Positions 1 through 5,402 of a stretch of DNA of 5,402 bases are shown here, one piece after another. The DNA is from Gammaproteobacteria bacterium (GTDB taxonomy: Bacteria > Pseudomonadota > Gammaproteobacteria > Pseudomonadales > Porticoccaceae): assembly GCA_006227015.1 (NCBI GenBank), contig SBGI01000102.1, positions 1 through 5,402 on the forward strand. The letters are read 5' to 3'. The translations under genes were made by a program, and so were the position numbers. The notes under the pieces were generated by a model that saw only the letters and a list, made by a program, of their open reading frames with translations, was not told the origin of the DNA and did no database searches. Each line of letters starts with the position of its first letter. The first letter of the stretch is position 1.

Positions 1-179
1 AGAGGGGCGGGAATGACCTTCTGCTCGTTAACCATGTAATCATGACAAATGCGATCAAGCTCACCCGTGGTTACTCCGGGTACCACGTAGGGCTCGATCA
101 TTTCCAGAACTTCGGCTGCCAGCCTTCCGGCTTCACGCATTTTTTCCAGTTCTTCGGCGGTTTGGATGCAGGCGGCCAT
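1..179 (-). CDS. map: Methionine aminopeptidase type I, N-terminal part (runs off the window)
   Basis: The enzyme removes the initiator methionine from nascent cytosolic proteins. Reading the minus strand from the ATG at 179-177 gives 59 complete codons before the window edge. The product begins MAACIQTAEELEKMREAG and continues through RLAAEVLEMIEPYV and GELDRICHDY. From memory this matches E. coli Map (MAISIKTPEDIEKMRVAG...) over the same length, which fixes the start. The metal-binding Asp, His and Glu residues of the pita-bread fold lie further on and cannot be checked here. The ribosome binding site is weak: GGAAA lies about ten bases upstream of the ATG. The gene is divergent from rpsB, the usual gammaproteobacterial arrangement. 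Family assignment is very secure; integrity of the rest of the gene is unknown. Confidence 0.96.
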   Translation of the reverse strand, partial: MAACIQTAEELEKMREAGRLAAEVLEMIEPYVVPGVTTGELDRICHDYMVNEQKVIPAP

Positions 180-223
180 AAATATCGGTTTCCAAGGGCT
201 CAGGTAAGCGGATAAAGCGGGAC

Positions 224-253
224 ATTGTAACGGATTGTCGCGGGTAGTGGCAT
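224..253 (-). promoter_or_regulatory. Candidate sigma-70 promoter for map
   Basis: On the minus strand, TACAAT (plus-strand positions 224-229) is a good -10 hexamer. ATGCCA (248-253) is a 4/6 match to the -35 consensus at an 18-base spacing. Transcription would start near 217, leaving a short leader of about 38 bases before the map ATG at 179. This is a consensus match only; no experimental or comparative support is available here. Confidence 0.35.
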
Positions 254-277
254 CCGTCGGATAGGGGTGGTTTTTGC

Positions 278-306
278 TTCAATAACTATAATGAATGTGG
301 TATAAA
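278..306 (+). promoter_or_regulatory. Candidate extended -10 promoter for rpsB-tsf
   Basis: TGGTATAAA at 298-306 is an extended -10 element (TGn followed by TATAAA at 301-306). A poor -35 candidate, TTCAAT at 278-283, sits 17 bases upstream. The following GCGC at 307-310 would form a GC-rich discriminator, a feature typical of stringently controlled ribosomal promoters. The start would fall near 313, just before the structured leader. A perfect TATAAT also occurs at 287-292, but I see no good -35 at a suitable distance from it. The position relative to the conserved leader favours the extended -10. Identification is by motif and context only. Confidence 0.55.
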
Positions 307-312
307 GCGCAC

Positions 313-444
313 CGCTTCCGGGCAGTGTGCCACGGAGGTTTGATTAACTTAACGACACACACGTACCGACACGTCAGTCTGGGTGCTCCGCGAGGGGTTG
401 ATTGGTGGGGTATGTGGAGGTTTAACCCTAACGAGGAATTTTTA
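313..444 (+). promoter_or_regulatory. rpsB 5' leader RNA, S2-responsive (t44-like) structure
   Basis: The roughly 130-base untranslated leader of rpsB contains ordered structure. Hairpin 1 pairs 315-320 with 333-338, and 321-324 with 328-331, with A332 bulged. A longer helix pairs 360-367 (CACGTACC) with 409-416 (GGTATGTG), with one G-U pair. It encloses a small stem, 385-389 with 394-398, capped by a GCGA tetraloop (390-393). GGGTT at 395-399 is also complementary to AACCC at 424-428, which could form a pseudoknot or an alternative pairing. The stretches CACACGTAcCG, GGGGTatGTGGAGG and TAACCCtAAC resemble the E. coli rpsB leader as I remember it. In that species S2 represses its own operon through this region, and part of it is catalogued as t44 RNA. 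The pairings are seen in the sequence; S2 control here is inferred from the family. Confidence 0.75.
433..437 (+). promoter_or_regulatory. Ribosome binding site of rpsB, deciding the start
   Basis: GAGGA ends seven bases before the ATG at 445. The reading frame stays open upstream to 295, but that stretch is the conserved leader RNA. The S2 family begins at the [10 protein letters not shown] sequence encoded from 445. A second purine-rich GGAGG at 416-420 lies at the edge of a leader helix, and no start codon follows it at a useful distance. Confidence 0.85.
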
Positions 445-1212
445 ATGGCAAGTGTAAGCATGCGTGACATGTTGCAGGCTGGTGTGCATTTCGGTCACCA
501 GACCCGCTTCTGGAACCCCAAGATGGATCAATATATCTTCGGGGCCCGCAACAAGATTCATATTCTCAACCTCGAATACACCGTACCCGCTTTTAATGAA
601 GCGCTGGAAGTGGTGCGCCAGGTTGCAGCCAACGGCAATAAAGTATTGATGGTAGGCACCAAGCGCGCCGCCCAGAAATCCATTGTCGAGCAGGCACAAC
701 GTGCCGGTATGCCGTTTGTCAGCCACCGCTGGCTCGGTGGTATGTTGACCAACTACAAAACTATCCGCGCGTCTATTCGCCGCTACCGTGAACTGGAAAC
801 ACAAAGCCAGGACGGTACATTTGAAAAATTGACCAAGAAAGAAGCGCTGATGAGAACCCGCCTGATGGAGAAGCTTGAACGTTCCATTGGTGGTATCAAG
901 GAAATGGGCGGTTTGCCCGATATGCTGTTTGTGATCGATGTGGATCATGAGCGTATCGCTATCCAGGAAGCCAACAAGCTGGGTATTCCTGTTATTGGTG
1001 TGGTGGATACCAACAGTGATCCCGATGGTGTGGATTATGTGATCCCCGGTAACGATGATGCTATTCGTGCGATCAAACTGTATACCACAGCTATTGCCGA
1101 CGCGATTCTTGAGGGCAAGGCTCAGTCCAGCAACGCCACTAGCAAGGACGAATTTGTTGAAGTGGTAGAAGAAGAAAGCGCCAGCGACAATAACGAAGCG
1201 GCTGCAGAATAA
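445..1212 (+). CDS. rpsB: 30S ribosomal protein S2
   Basis: S2 is a late-assembling small-subunit protein on the back of the 30S particle between head and body; it contacts S1 and 16S rRNA. The product has 255 residues. Family marks are [19 protein letters not shown] near residues 9-27, GTKRAAQ at 71-77, [10 protein letters not shown] at 94-103, the coiled-coil hairpin at about 105-155, and [20 protein letters not shown] at 157-176. [20 protein letters not shown] at 181-200 follows. The E. coli protein has 241 residues; the extra length is a C-terminal acidic tail rich in Glu, Ser, Asn and Ala (about 228-255), a part that varies among species. The start at 445 is set by the ribosome binding site and the family N-terminus. 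The gene is first in its operon and is probably autoregulated by S2 through the leader. Nothing is missing. Confidence 0.99.
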   Translation: MASVSMRDMLQAGVHFGHQTRFWNPKMDQYIFGARNKIHILNLEYTVPAFNEALEVVRQVAANGNKVLMVGTKRAAQKSIVEQAQRAGMPFVSHRWLGGMLTNYKTIRASIRRYRELETQSQDGTFEKLTKKEALMRTRLMEKLERSIGGIKEMGGLPDMLFVIDVDHERIAIQEANKLGIPVIGVVDTNSDPDGVDYVIPGNDDAIRAIKLYTTAIADAILEGKAQSSNATSKDEFVEVVEEESASDNNEAAAE

Positions 1213-1238
1213 GCATTCACAGCAGAAGCTGTGAATGC
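1213..1238 (+). other. Perfect 11-bp hairpin directly after the rpsB stop codon
   Basis: GCATTCACAGC (1213-1223) and GCTGTGAATGC (1228-1238) form an uninterrupted 11-base-pair stem with an AGAA loop (1224-1227). It begins at the first base after the TAA stop. No T-run follows it directly, so alone it is not a classical intrinsic terminator. It lies 10 bases before the terminator-like hairpin at 1249-1273. It may protect the rpsB 3' end from exonucleases or serve as a processing site; that role is inference. Confidence 0.85.
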
Positions 1239-1248
1239 CACTGAAATC

Positions 1249-1273
1249 AAAAGGGGGCATCGCCCCCTTTTTT
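1249..1273 (+). terminator. Intrinsic terminator or attenuator between rpsB and tsf
   Basis: GGGGGC (1253-1258) pairs with GCCCCC (1262-1267) around a three-base ATC loop. Four A residues precede the stem (1249-1252) and six T residues follow it (1268-1273), so the structure is a classical terminator and could work in both directions. It lies between two genes normally transcribed together, and I see no convincing promoter between it and tsf at 1308. It therefore probably acts as a partial terminator that sets the S2 to EF-Ts ratio. Confidence 0.8.
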
Positions 1274-1307
1274 CCAGTTAAACAAAATGATTGAGAGGAA
1301 TTAACAG

Positions 1308-2171
1308 ATGGCAGCTATTTCTGCATCTCTGGTAAAAGAACTGCGCGAGCGCACAGGCCTCGGCATGATGGAATGTAAAAAAGCATTAGTTGAAGCGGAA
1401 GGGGATATCGAGAAGGCGATCGATGATCTGCGCAAATCCAGTGGTATGAAGGCCGCTAAAAAAGCTGGTCGTACCGCCGCTGAAGGTGTGGTGGCTATCA
1501 AAGTGGCCGACGACAACAGCTATGGCGTGTTGGTTGAGGTTAACAGCGAAACAGATTTTGTGGCTCGGGATGAAAACTTCCTGTCTTTTGTGAACACTGT
1601 GGTTGAAAAGGCATTTAGTGACAAACAAACTGACGCCGCGGCACTGGCTGCCGAGATGGAAGAAACCCGTCAGGCGCTGGTACAAAAGATTGGTGAAAAT
1701 ATCGCTGTGCGTCGCGTGGTTTTGATCGAGGCGCCAGTTGTGGGCAGCTATGTTCACAGTAACAACCGCATTGCCGTTCTCACAGGCCTGACGGCTGGAG
1801 ATGCCGAATTGGCAAAAGACGTGGCTATGCATGTTGCTGCCGTGAATCCGCAGGTTGTAAAACCGGAAGACATGCCGGCAGAGCTGGTGGAAAAAGAGCG
1901 CGAAATTTTTGCTGCCCAAGCTCGCGAAAGCGGAAAGCCGGAAGAAATTATTGCCAAAATGATAGAAGGTCGTATCAGCAAATTCCTGGCTGAATCCAGC
2001 CTGGTTGCACAGCCCTTCGTGAAAGACCCTGAAATCAAGGTCGGCAAGCTGGTTAAAGACGCCGGTGCCGATGTTGAATCCTTTGTTCGTTTTGAGGTAG
2101 GTGAGGGAATCGAGAAAGAAGAAGTGGATTTTGCCGCAGAAGTGGCGGCTCAGGTCGGCGCAGCCAAATGA
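1308..2171 (+). CDS. tsf: Translation elongation factor Ts
   Basis: EF-Ts is the cytosolic nucleotide exchange factor that releases GDP from EF-Tu. The product has 287 residues, against 283 in the E. coli precursor. The N-terminal UBA-like domain (about 1-55) carries [20 protein letters not shown]. The core contains [11 protein letters not shown] at 81-91; its Asp83-Phe84 pair corresponds to the residues that in E. coli intrude near the EF-Tu Mg-binding site. [16 protein letters not shown] and [11 protein letters not shown] follow. The C-terminal part carries SLVAQPFV and ends in [22 protein letters not shown], as in the family. The ATG at 1308 has an AGAGGA ribosome binding site at 1294-1299, eight bases upstream. 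The gene is 95 bases behind rpsB, separated by two hairpins, and probably relies on read-through from the rpsB promoter. No defect is seen. Confidence 0.99.
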   Translation: MAAISASLVKELRERTGLGMMECKKALVEAEGDIEKAIDDLRKSSGMKAAKKAGRTAAEGVVAIKVADDNSYGVLVEVNSETDFVARDENFLSFVNTVVEKAFSDKQTDAAALAAEMEETRQALVQKIGENIAVRRVVLIEAPVVGSYVHSNNRIAVLTGLTAGDAELAKDVAMHVAAVNPQVVKPEDMPAELVEKEREIFAAQARESGKPEEIIAKMIEGRISKFLAESSLVAQPFVKDPEIKVGKLVKDAGADVESFVRFEVGEGIEKEEVDFAAEVAAQVGAAK

Positions 2172-2178
2172 TCTGAAG

Positions 2179-2204
2179 ACGGGGGCTGCGGCCCCCGTTA
2201 TTAT
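2179..2204 (+). terminator. GC-rich hairpin after tsf, probable weak terminator
   Basis: ACGGGGGC (2179-2186) pairs perfectly with GCCCCCGT (2191-2198) around a TGCG loop (2187-2190). The following sequence, TATTATATA, is AT-rich but not a T-run, so termination is likely incomplete or the hairpin serves as a 3' stability element. It begins eight bases after the tsf stop and would mark the end of the rpsB-tsf unit, upstream of pyrH. Confidence 0.6.
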
Positions 2205-2242
2205 ATACGCCCGATTAATCCCACTTTCGGAGTGCCCACTGT

Positions 2243-2980
2243 ATGCCTGGTACAAAAGACAAGAAGTACAAGCGGATCCTGCTCAAGCTGAGTGGTGAAG
2301 AGTTGATGGGCGAAGAGGGTTTTGGTATCGACCCTAAAGTCCTTGATCGCATGGCTTTGGAAATTGGTCAGCTGGTTGGCATTGGCGTTCAGGTTGGGTT
2401 GGTGATCGGTGGTGGCAACCTGTTCCGCGGTGCGGCTCTGCATGAAGCGGGCATGGAACGTGTAACCGGTGACCATATGGGCATGCTGGCAACCATGATG
2501 AATGGCCTTGCCATGCGTGATGCTCTGGACCGTAACAATATTTCCGCGCGAGTAATGTCGGCAATACCCATGAGCGGTGTGGTTGAGCATTATGATCGCA
2601 GAACAGCTGTTCGATATCTCGCCAGTGGCGATGTTGTCATTTTCTCTGCCGGAACTGGCAACCCATTCTTTACTACCGATTCTGCTGCCTGCCTGAGAGG
2701 TATTGAGATTGGTGCCGAGATCGTGCTGAAGGCTACCAAAGTCGACGGTGTATACTCTGCAGATCCAATGAAAGACCCCTCTGCCACCATGTATTCACGG
2801 CTCACGTACGATGACGCGCTGCAACAAAAACTGGGGGTCATGGATCTCACAGCTATTTGCCTTTGCCGTGAGCACGATATGCCGCTGCGGGTGTTTCGCA
2901 TGTCTAAACCCGGTGCATTGTTGAGCATAGTTGTTGGCGGCGATGAAGGGACGTTGATTGAGGAAAGTTTTGATGATTGA
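2243..2980 (+). CDS. pyrH: UMP kinase (uridylate kinase)
   Basis: This cytosolic enzyme phosphorylates UMP to UDP with ATP. It is the bacterial hexameric type of the amino acid kinase fold, allosterically activated by GTP and inhibited by UTP in the family. The product has 245 residues (E. coli 241). KLSGE at 15-19 and GGGNLFRG at 56-63 are the phosphate-binding loops. [20 protein letters not shown] at 76-95 contains Asp77 of the UMP site. [20 protein letters not shown] at 136-155 binds UMP and nucleotide, and [13 protein letters not shown] at 163-175 is the ATP-side motif. The ATG at 2243 has GGAG at 2229-2232, ten bases upstream. Its last eight bases overlap the frr start. A gene-specific promoter is not evident in the 71-base gap after tsf. 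All key motifs are intact. Confidence 0.99.
   Translation: MPGTKDKKYKRILLKLSGEELMGEEGFGIDPKVLDRMALEIGQLVGIGVQVGLVIGGGNLFRGAALHEAGMERVTGDHMGMLATMMNGLAMRDALDRNNISARVMSAIPMSGVVEHYDRRTAVRYLASGDVVIFSAGTGNPFFTTDSAACLRGIEIGAEIVLKATKVDGVYSADPMKDPSATMYSRLTYDDALQQKLGVMDLTAICLCREHDMPLRVFRMSKPGALLSIVVGGDEGTLIEESFDD
2960..2964 (+). promoter_or_regulatory. Ribosome binding site of frr, inside the end of pyrH
   Basis: GAGGA lies eight bases before the ATG at 2973 and within the pyrH coding sequence. The frr frame also offers a TTG at 2958, but that codon overlaps this site and would add five residues foreign to the family. ATG 2973, giving [13 protein letters not shown], is therefore the chosen start. Confidence 0.85.
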
Positions 2981-3530
2981 AGACCTTAAAAAAGATGCAG
3001 AACAGCGCATGTCAAAAAGCATTGATTCGCTGAGTGGTGCGTTTAATAAAATTCGTACCGGCCGTGCGCATCCCAGTTTGCTCGATGGCTTGATGGTTTC
3101 CTATTACGGCGCTGACACGCCTCTGAATCAGGTGGGTAATGTCAGTGTCCTCGATGCCCGCACGCTGTCAATTTCTGTTTGGGAAAAAAGCCTGGTTCCC
3201 GATGTGGAAAAGGCCATTATGAAATCAGACCTGGGTCTTAACCCTGTGACGACCGGGGAGCTGATTCGGGTGCCAATGCCGGCACTCACTGAAGAGACGC
3301 GCAAGGGCTTTATCAAGCAGGCCAAGGCAGAAGCTGAGAATGCCCGTATCGCAATTCGCAATATTCGTCGTGATGTGCTCTCGGATGTGAAAGAGCTGCT
3401 GAAGGAAAAGGAAATCAGCGAGGATGACGAGCGCAAGGCACAAGATAGTATTCAGAAAATTACTGACAAGTATATTCAGCAGGTCGACCAGCTATTGTCG
3501 GTGAAAGAAGTAGATCTGATGGAAATCTGA
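2973..3530 (+). CDS. frr: Ribosome recycling factor
   Basis: RRF works with EF-G to split post-termination 70S ribosomes into subunits in the cytosol. The product has 185 residues, the same length as E. coli RRF. Domain I is the three-helix bundle (about 1-29 and 105-185) and domain II is the beta-rich head (about 30-104). Family marks are [14 protein letters not shown] at 26-39, SDLGLNP at 85-91, LTEETRK at 105-111, and [14 protein letters not shown] at 127-140. The last includes Arg132, a conserved ribosome-contacting residue in E. coli. [15 protein letters not shown] follows at 144-158. The start codon lies inside pyrH: ATGATTGA contains both the frr ATG and the pyrH TGA. This 8-base overlap implies translational coupling. 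uppS follows after 25 bases. Confidence 0.99.
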   Translation: MIEDLKKDAEQRMSKSIDSLSGAFNKIRTGRAHPSLLDGLMVSYYGADTPLNQVGNVSVLDARTLSISVWEKSLVPDVEKAIMKSDLGLNPVTTGELIRVPMPALTEETRKGFIKQAKAEAENARIAIRNIRRDVLSDVKELLKEKEISEDDERKAQDSIQKITDKYIQQVDQLLSVKEVDLMEI

Positions 3531-3555
3531 TTCCGCTGGCCGGAACGCGAACAGC

Positions 3556-4308
3556 ATGAGTCAAAAAACCGGTGAACCTCTTGGTCATCCATTGCGCCAT
3601 GTGGCGATTATCATGGATGGCAATAACCGTTGGGCGGCCGAGCGGGGCCTGTCGGGAACGGCAGGGCATGAGGTCGGTGTAGAGCGCGTCCGAGATGTGC
3701 TCGATGGATGTCAGCGCCACAATATCGATATCGTAACCCTCTTTGCGTTCAGCAGTGAAAATTGGCAGCGTCCTGAACTTGAAGTCAAAGCCTTAATGTC
3801 TCTTTTGGGCAGCTATTTGCGCAAAGAGGTTGCGCAGCTTGTCGAACGTGGTGTCTGCCTCAAATTTATCGGTCGTCGCGACAATTTCAGCGACAAACTC
3901 AAGAAACTGCTTGATGATAGTGAGCGGGCAACCGCCAGTGGTTCTCGGACGTTGGTTTTGGCCGTTGATTATGGTGGCCGCTGGGAAATTACCGAAGCCG
4001 CCCGCAAACTGGCCCGACAGGTGCAAATGGGTCGTTTAAGACCGGAAGAGATTACAGAACAACGATTACAACAACAAATGTGTCTGGGCGATCTGCCACC
4101 TCCGGACTTGTGTATTCGTACCGCAGGGGAGCAACGCATCAGTAACTTTCTGCTTTGGCATCTGGCGTATTCTGAATTGTATTTTGCCGACTGTTACTGG
4201 CCGGACTTTGATGGTGCGGCCTTTGACTTGGCAATTGATAACTATAAACAGCGTCAACGACGCTTTGGTATGCGAGATGCCGGTGTGGAGGTAGACAAGC
4301 ATGCTTAA
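3556..4308 (+). CDS. uppS: Undecaprenyl diphosphate synthase (cis-prenyltransferase)
   Basis: The enzyme adds eight isopentenyl diphosphates in cis to farnesyl diphosphate. The C55 product is the precursor of the lipid carrier for peptidoglycan, O-antigen and other envelope glycans. The product has 250 residues, typical of the family. HVAIIMDGNNRWA at 15-27 holds the catalytic Asp21 (Asp26 in E. coli) and the diphosphate-binding loop. FAFSSENW at 63-70, DYGGRWEI at 138-145, and RTAGEQRISNFLLWHLAYSE at 188-207 follow, with Arg188, Arg194, Ser196 and Glu207 in the expected places. E. coli has RTGGE and NYGGR where this protein has RTAGE and DYGGR; these are mild variants beside the active site. 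The ribosome binding site is weak (GGAA at 3542-3545), so coupling to frr translation 25 bases upstream may help. The last eight bases overlap cdsA. Confidence 0.98.
   Translation: MSQKTGEPLGHPLRHVAIIMDGNNRWAAERGLSGTAGHEVGVERVRDVLDGCQRHNIDIVTLFAFSSENWQRPELEVKALMSLLGSYLRKEVAQLVERGVCLKFIGRRDNFSDKLKKLLDDSERATASGSRTLVLAVDYGGRWEITEAARKLARQVQMGRLRPEEITEQRLQQQMCLGDLPPPDLCIRTAGEQRISNFLLWHLAYSELYFADCYWPDFDGAAFDLAIDNYKQRQRRFGMRDAGVEVDKHA
4287..4292 (+). promoter_or_regulatory. Strong ribosome binding site of cdsA within uppS
   Basis: GGAGGT matches the core Shine-Dalgarno sequence and lies eight bases before the cdsA ATG at 4301. It is inside the uppS coding region, and is the best ribosome binding site in the window. 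It supports 4301 as the cdsA start. Confidence 0.85.
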
Positions 4309-5143
4309 GCAGCGCGTGATTACGGCAGTGATCCTCGCCGTATTGTTTTTAACAGCCCTTTTTCAGCTCAGCCCCTTGGCTTTTTCTCTGGTGGTCGCCG
4401 TAGTGGTTATCTATGCCGCCTGGGAGTGGTCAGATTTATCCGGTATAGAGAACCCCGTGTGGCGTGTTGGCTATCTGCTATTGATGGCGCTGCTGCTGCT
4501 TGCTGCTGCCTTACAGATGGATATGACCCTGGATGGTCCTCCCGGGCTGGAGATTGGCCACAGCCTGCTGGTGGCGACAACTCCGTGGTGGGCATTGGCG
4601 CTACTTTGGGTTCAGGGTTATCCCTCCAGTGCGTTGCTCTGGGGGCATAAACCGGTGCGGGCAATTATGGGTGCTTTTGTTCTGGTGCCAACATGGGTTG
4701 CTGTTGTGCTGTTGAGCTACAGTGAACACGGTCCCTGGTTGATTCTGCTGGTGGTGATGATTGTTGCTCTTGCAGATATTGGTGCCTATTTCTCTGGCCG
4801 CAAGTTTGGTCGTCATAGCTTGGCATCCAACGTTAGCCCGAAAAAAACTCTTGAGGGGCTGCTAGGGGGTATTTTGACCAATTTGCTATTGGTCTTTGTT
4901 CTCGGTCTCTGGTTCCAGCTTGCCGGTAAGGATTGGTTGATGCTGTTCGCAATCGTTATGGTGACAACTCTTGCATCTGTATTGGGGGATTTACTGGAGA
5001 GCATGATCAAGCGCCACCGGGGCGTAAAAGACAGTGGCAAAATCCTTCCTGGACACGGCGGGGTGATGGACCGGGTGGATAGTATTACGGCTGCGCTGCC
5101 ACTATTCACCCTGATTTTCCTTTCCAGCGGCATACAATTTTAA
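4301..5143 (+). CDS. cdsA: Phosphatidate cytidylyltransferase (CDP-diglyceride synthase)
   Basis: This inner-membrane enzyme converts phosphatidic acid and CTP to CDP-diacylglycerol, the precursor of all major phospholipids. The product has 280 residues, close to the family length, and is strongly hydrophobic. Apparent membrane segments are near residues 6-22, 26-42, 56-72, 88-104, 119-139, 144-162, 186-206, 211-229 and 262-276; boundaries are approximate. ADIGAYFSGRKFGRH at 158-172 and SPKKTLEG at 179-186 are family motifs. The CDS signature spans Ser234 to Asp260 and reads S-x-x-K-R, then K-D-S-G, then the catalytic-region LPGHGGVMDRVD. The ATG lies within uppS: ATGCTTAA contains both the cdsA start and the uppS TAA, an 8-base overlap implying coupled translation. 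dxr begins three bases after the stop. Confidence 0.98.
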   Translation: MLKQRVITAVILAVLFLTALFQLSPLAFSLVVAVVVIYAAWEWSDLSGIENPVWRVGYLLLMALLLLAAALQMDMTLDGPPGLEIGHSLLVATTPWWALALLWVQGYPSSALLWGHKPVRAIMGAFVLVPTWVAVVLLSYSEHGPWLILLVVMIVALADIGAYFSGRKFGRHSLASNVSPKKTLEGLLGGILTNLLLVFVLGLWFQLAGKDWLMLFAIVMVTTLASVLGDLLESMIKRHRGVKDSGKILPGHGGVMDRVDSITAALPLFTLIFLSSGIQF

Positions 5144-5146
5144 GTC

Positions 5147-5402
5147 ATGCAATATCTGACGGTATTAGGCGCGACAGGCTCGATTGGTGACAGCACTCTG
5201 GATGTGGTGTCGCGACACCCGGAGCGTTTCTCCGTGTTTGCCCTGACGGCTCACACTCAGGTGGAAAAACTGGCATCGCTATGCATGACCTTCAAGCCGC
5301 GCTTTGCGGTAGTGGCTGACCAGGCATCATCTGTGTTGTTGGCCGAGCAGATACAGACGGCTAGCCCTGATACAGAGGTGCTGTTTGGAAAAGATGGTCT
5401 CT
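5147..5402 (+). CDS. dxr: 1-deoxy-D-xylulose 5-phosphate reductoisomerase, N-terminal part (runs off the window)
   Basis: DXR makes 2-C-methyl-D-erythritol 4-phosphate from DXP with NADPH, the committed step of the MEP isoprenoid pathway. That pathway supplies the isopentenyl and farnesyl diphosphate used by UppS, encoded two genes upstream. Eighty-five codons are present before the window edge. The product begins [27 protein letters not shown] at 8-14 is the NADPH-binding loop of the Rossmann domain. [12 protein letters not shown] and [13 protein letters not shown] follow, all matching the E. coli N-terminus as I remember it. The metal-binding and catalytic residues lie outside the window. 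The start is three bases after the cdsA stop, with no recognisable Shine-Dalgarno sequence, so initiation probably depends on ribosomes finishing cdsA. Confidence 0.97.
   Translation, partial: MQYLTVLGATGSIGDSTLDVVSRHPERFSVFALTAHTQVEKLASLCMTFKPRFAVVADQASSVLLAEQIQTASPDTEVLFGKDGL

Noticed and set aside
287..292. Perfect TATAAT as the rpsB -10 element.
   Set aside because: The upstream region at 16-18 bases is GGGGTG-like and does not resemble a -35. The extended -10 at 298-306 fits the leader start better, although a second start here cannot be excluded.
295..444. In-frame open extension of rpsB by 50 codons upstream from an ATG at 295.
   Set aside because: The stretch overlaps the candidate -10 element and the conserved leader RNA. 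The peptide has no S2 likeness, and a proper ribosome binding site precedes 445.
442..1260. 272-codon open frame antisense to rpsB.
   Set aside because: It is a shadow of a strongly conserved gene. Its product is rich in His, Cys and Phe, as expected from a reversed reading, and has no recognisable family.
1386..2255. 289-codon open frame antisense to tsf.
   Set aside because: It is again a shadow of a conserved gene with an implausible composition (many His, Phe and Asn), and it extends through the hairpin at 2179-2198.
2101..2298. 65-codon plus-strand frame across the tsf-pyrH junction.
   Set aside because: It overlaps two certain genes in another frame, includes the terminator-like hairpin, and has no family likeness.
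1..5402. A hidden mobile element, defence system, CRISPR array or other undescribed system.
   Set aside because: Nearly all bases belong to recognised housekeeping genes in canonical order. No direct repeats, integrase or transposase fragments, or unexplained long gaps are visible.

Overview
The window is an ordinary, highly conserved housekeeping segment of a gammaproteobacterial chromosome. The order is map (divergent, partial), then rpsB, tsf, pyrH, frr, uppS, cdsA and dxr (partial). It matches the textbook gammaproteobacterial arrangement. The proteins align nearly end to end with their Escherichia coli counterparts as I remember them. Details such as the MDGNNRWA motif in UppS and the RTAAEGVVA stretch in EF-Ts recall Pseudomonas and related lineages (Pseudomonadales/Cellvibrionales). 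That finer placement is inference and was not tested by a search.

Layout. Positions 1-179 carry the N-terminal 59 codons of methionine aminopeptidase on the minus strand. Positions 180-444 are the divergent regulatory region. It holds a candidate promoter for map, a candidate extended -10 promoter for rpsB, and a structured rpsB 5' leader that resembles the S2-responsive leader (t44 family) of gammaproteobacteria. From 445 onward everything is on the plus strand: ribosomal protein S2, EF-Ts, UMP kinase, ribosome recycling factor, undecaprenyl diphosphate synthase, CDP-diglyceride synthase and the first 85 codons of DXP reductoisomerase.

Spacing suggests two transcriptional blocks. rpsB and tsf are separated by 95 bases holding two perfect hairpins, the second with a T-run, so tsf is probably expressed by partial read-through. 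tsf and pyrH are separated by 71 bases holding one GC-rich hairpin without a proper T-run. From pyrH onward the genes are tightly packed: pyrH/frr and uppS/cdsA each overlap by 8 bases, frr-uppS are 25 bases apart and cdsA-dxr 3 bases apart. This indicates translational coupling.

Functionally the block joins translation (S2, EF-Ts, RRF, N-terminal Met removal), pyrimidine nucleotide supply (PyrH) and envelope precursor synthesis (DXR for isoprenoids, UppS for the C55 lipid carrier, CdsA for phospholipids). I found no mobile element, CRISPR array, tRNA, rRNA or undescribed system. The points most worth a second look are the structured rpsB leader and the terminator inside the rpsB-tsf unit.
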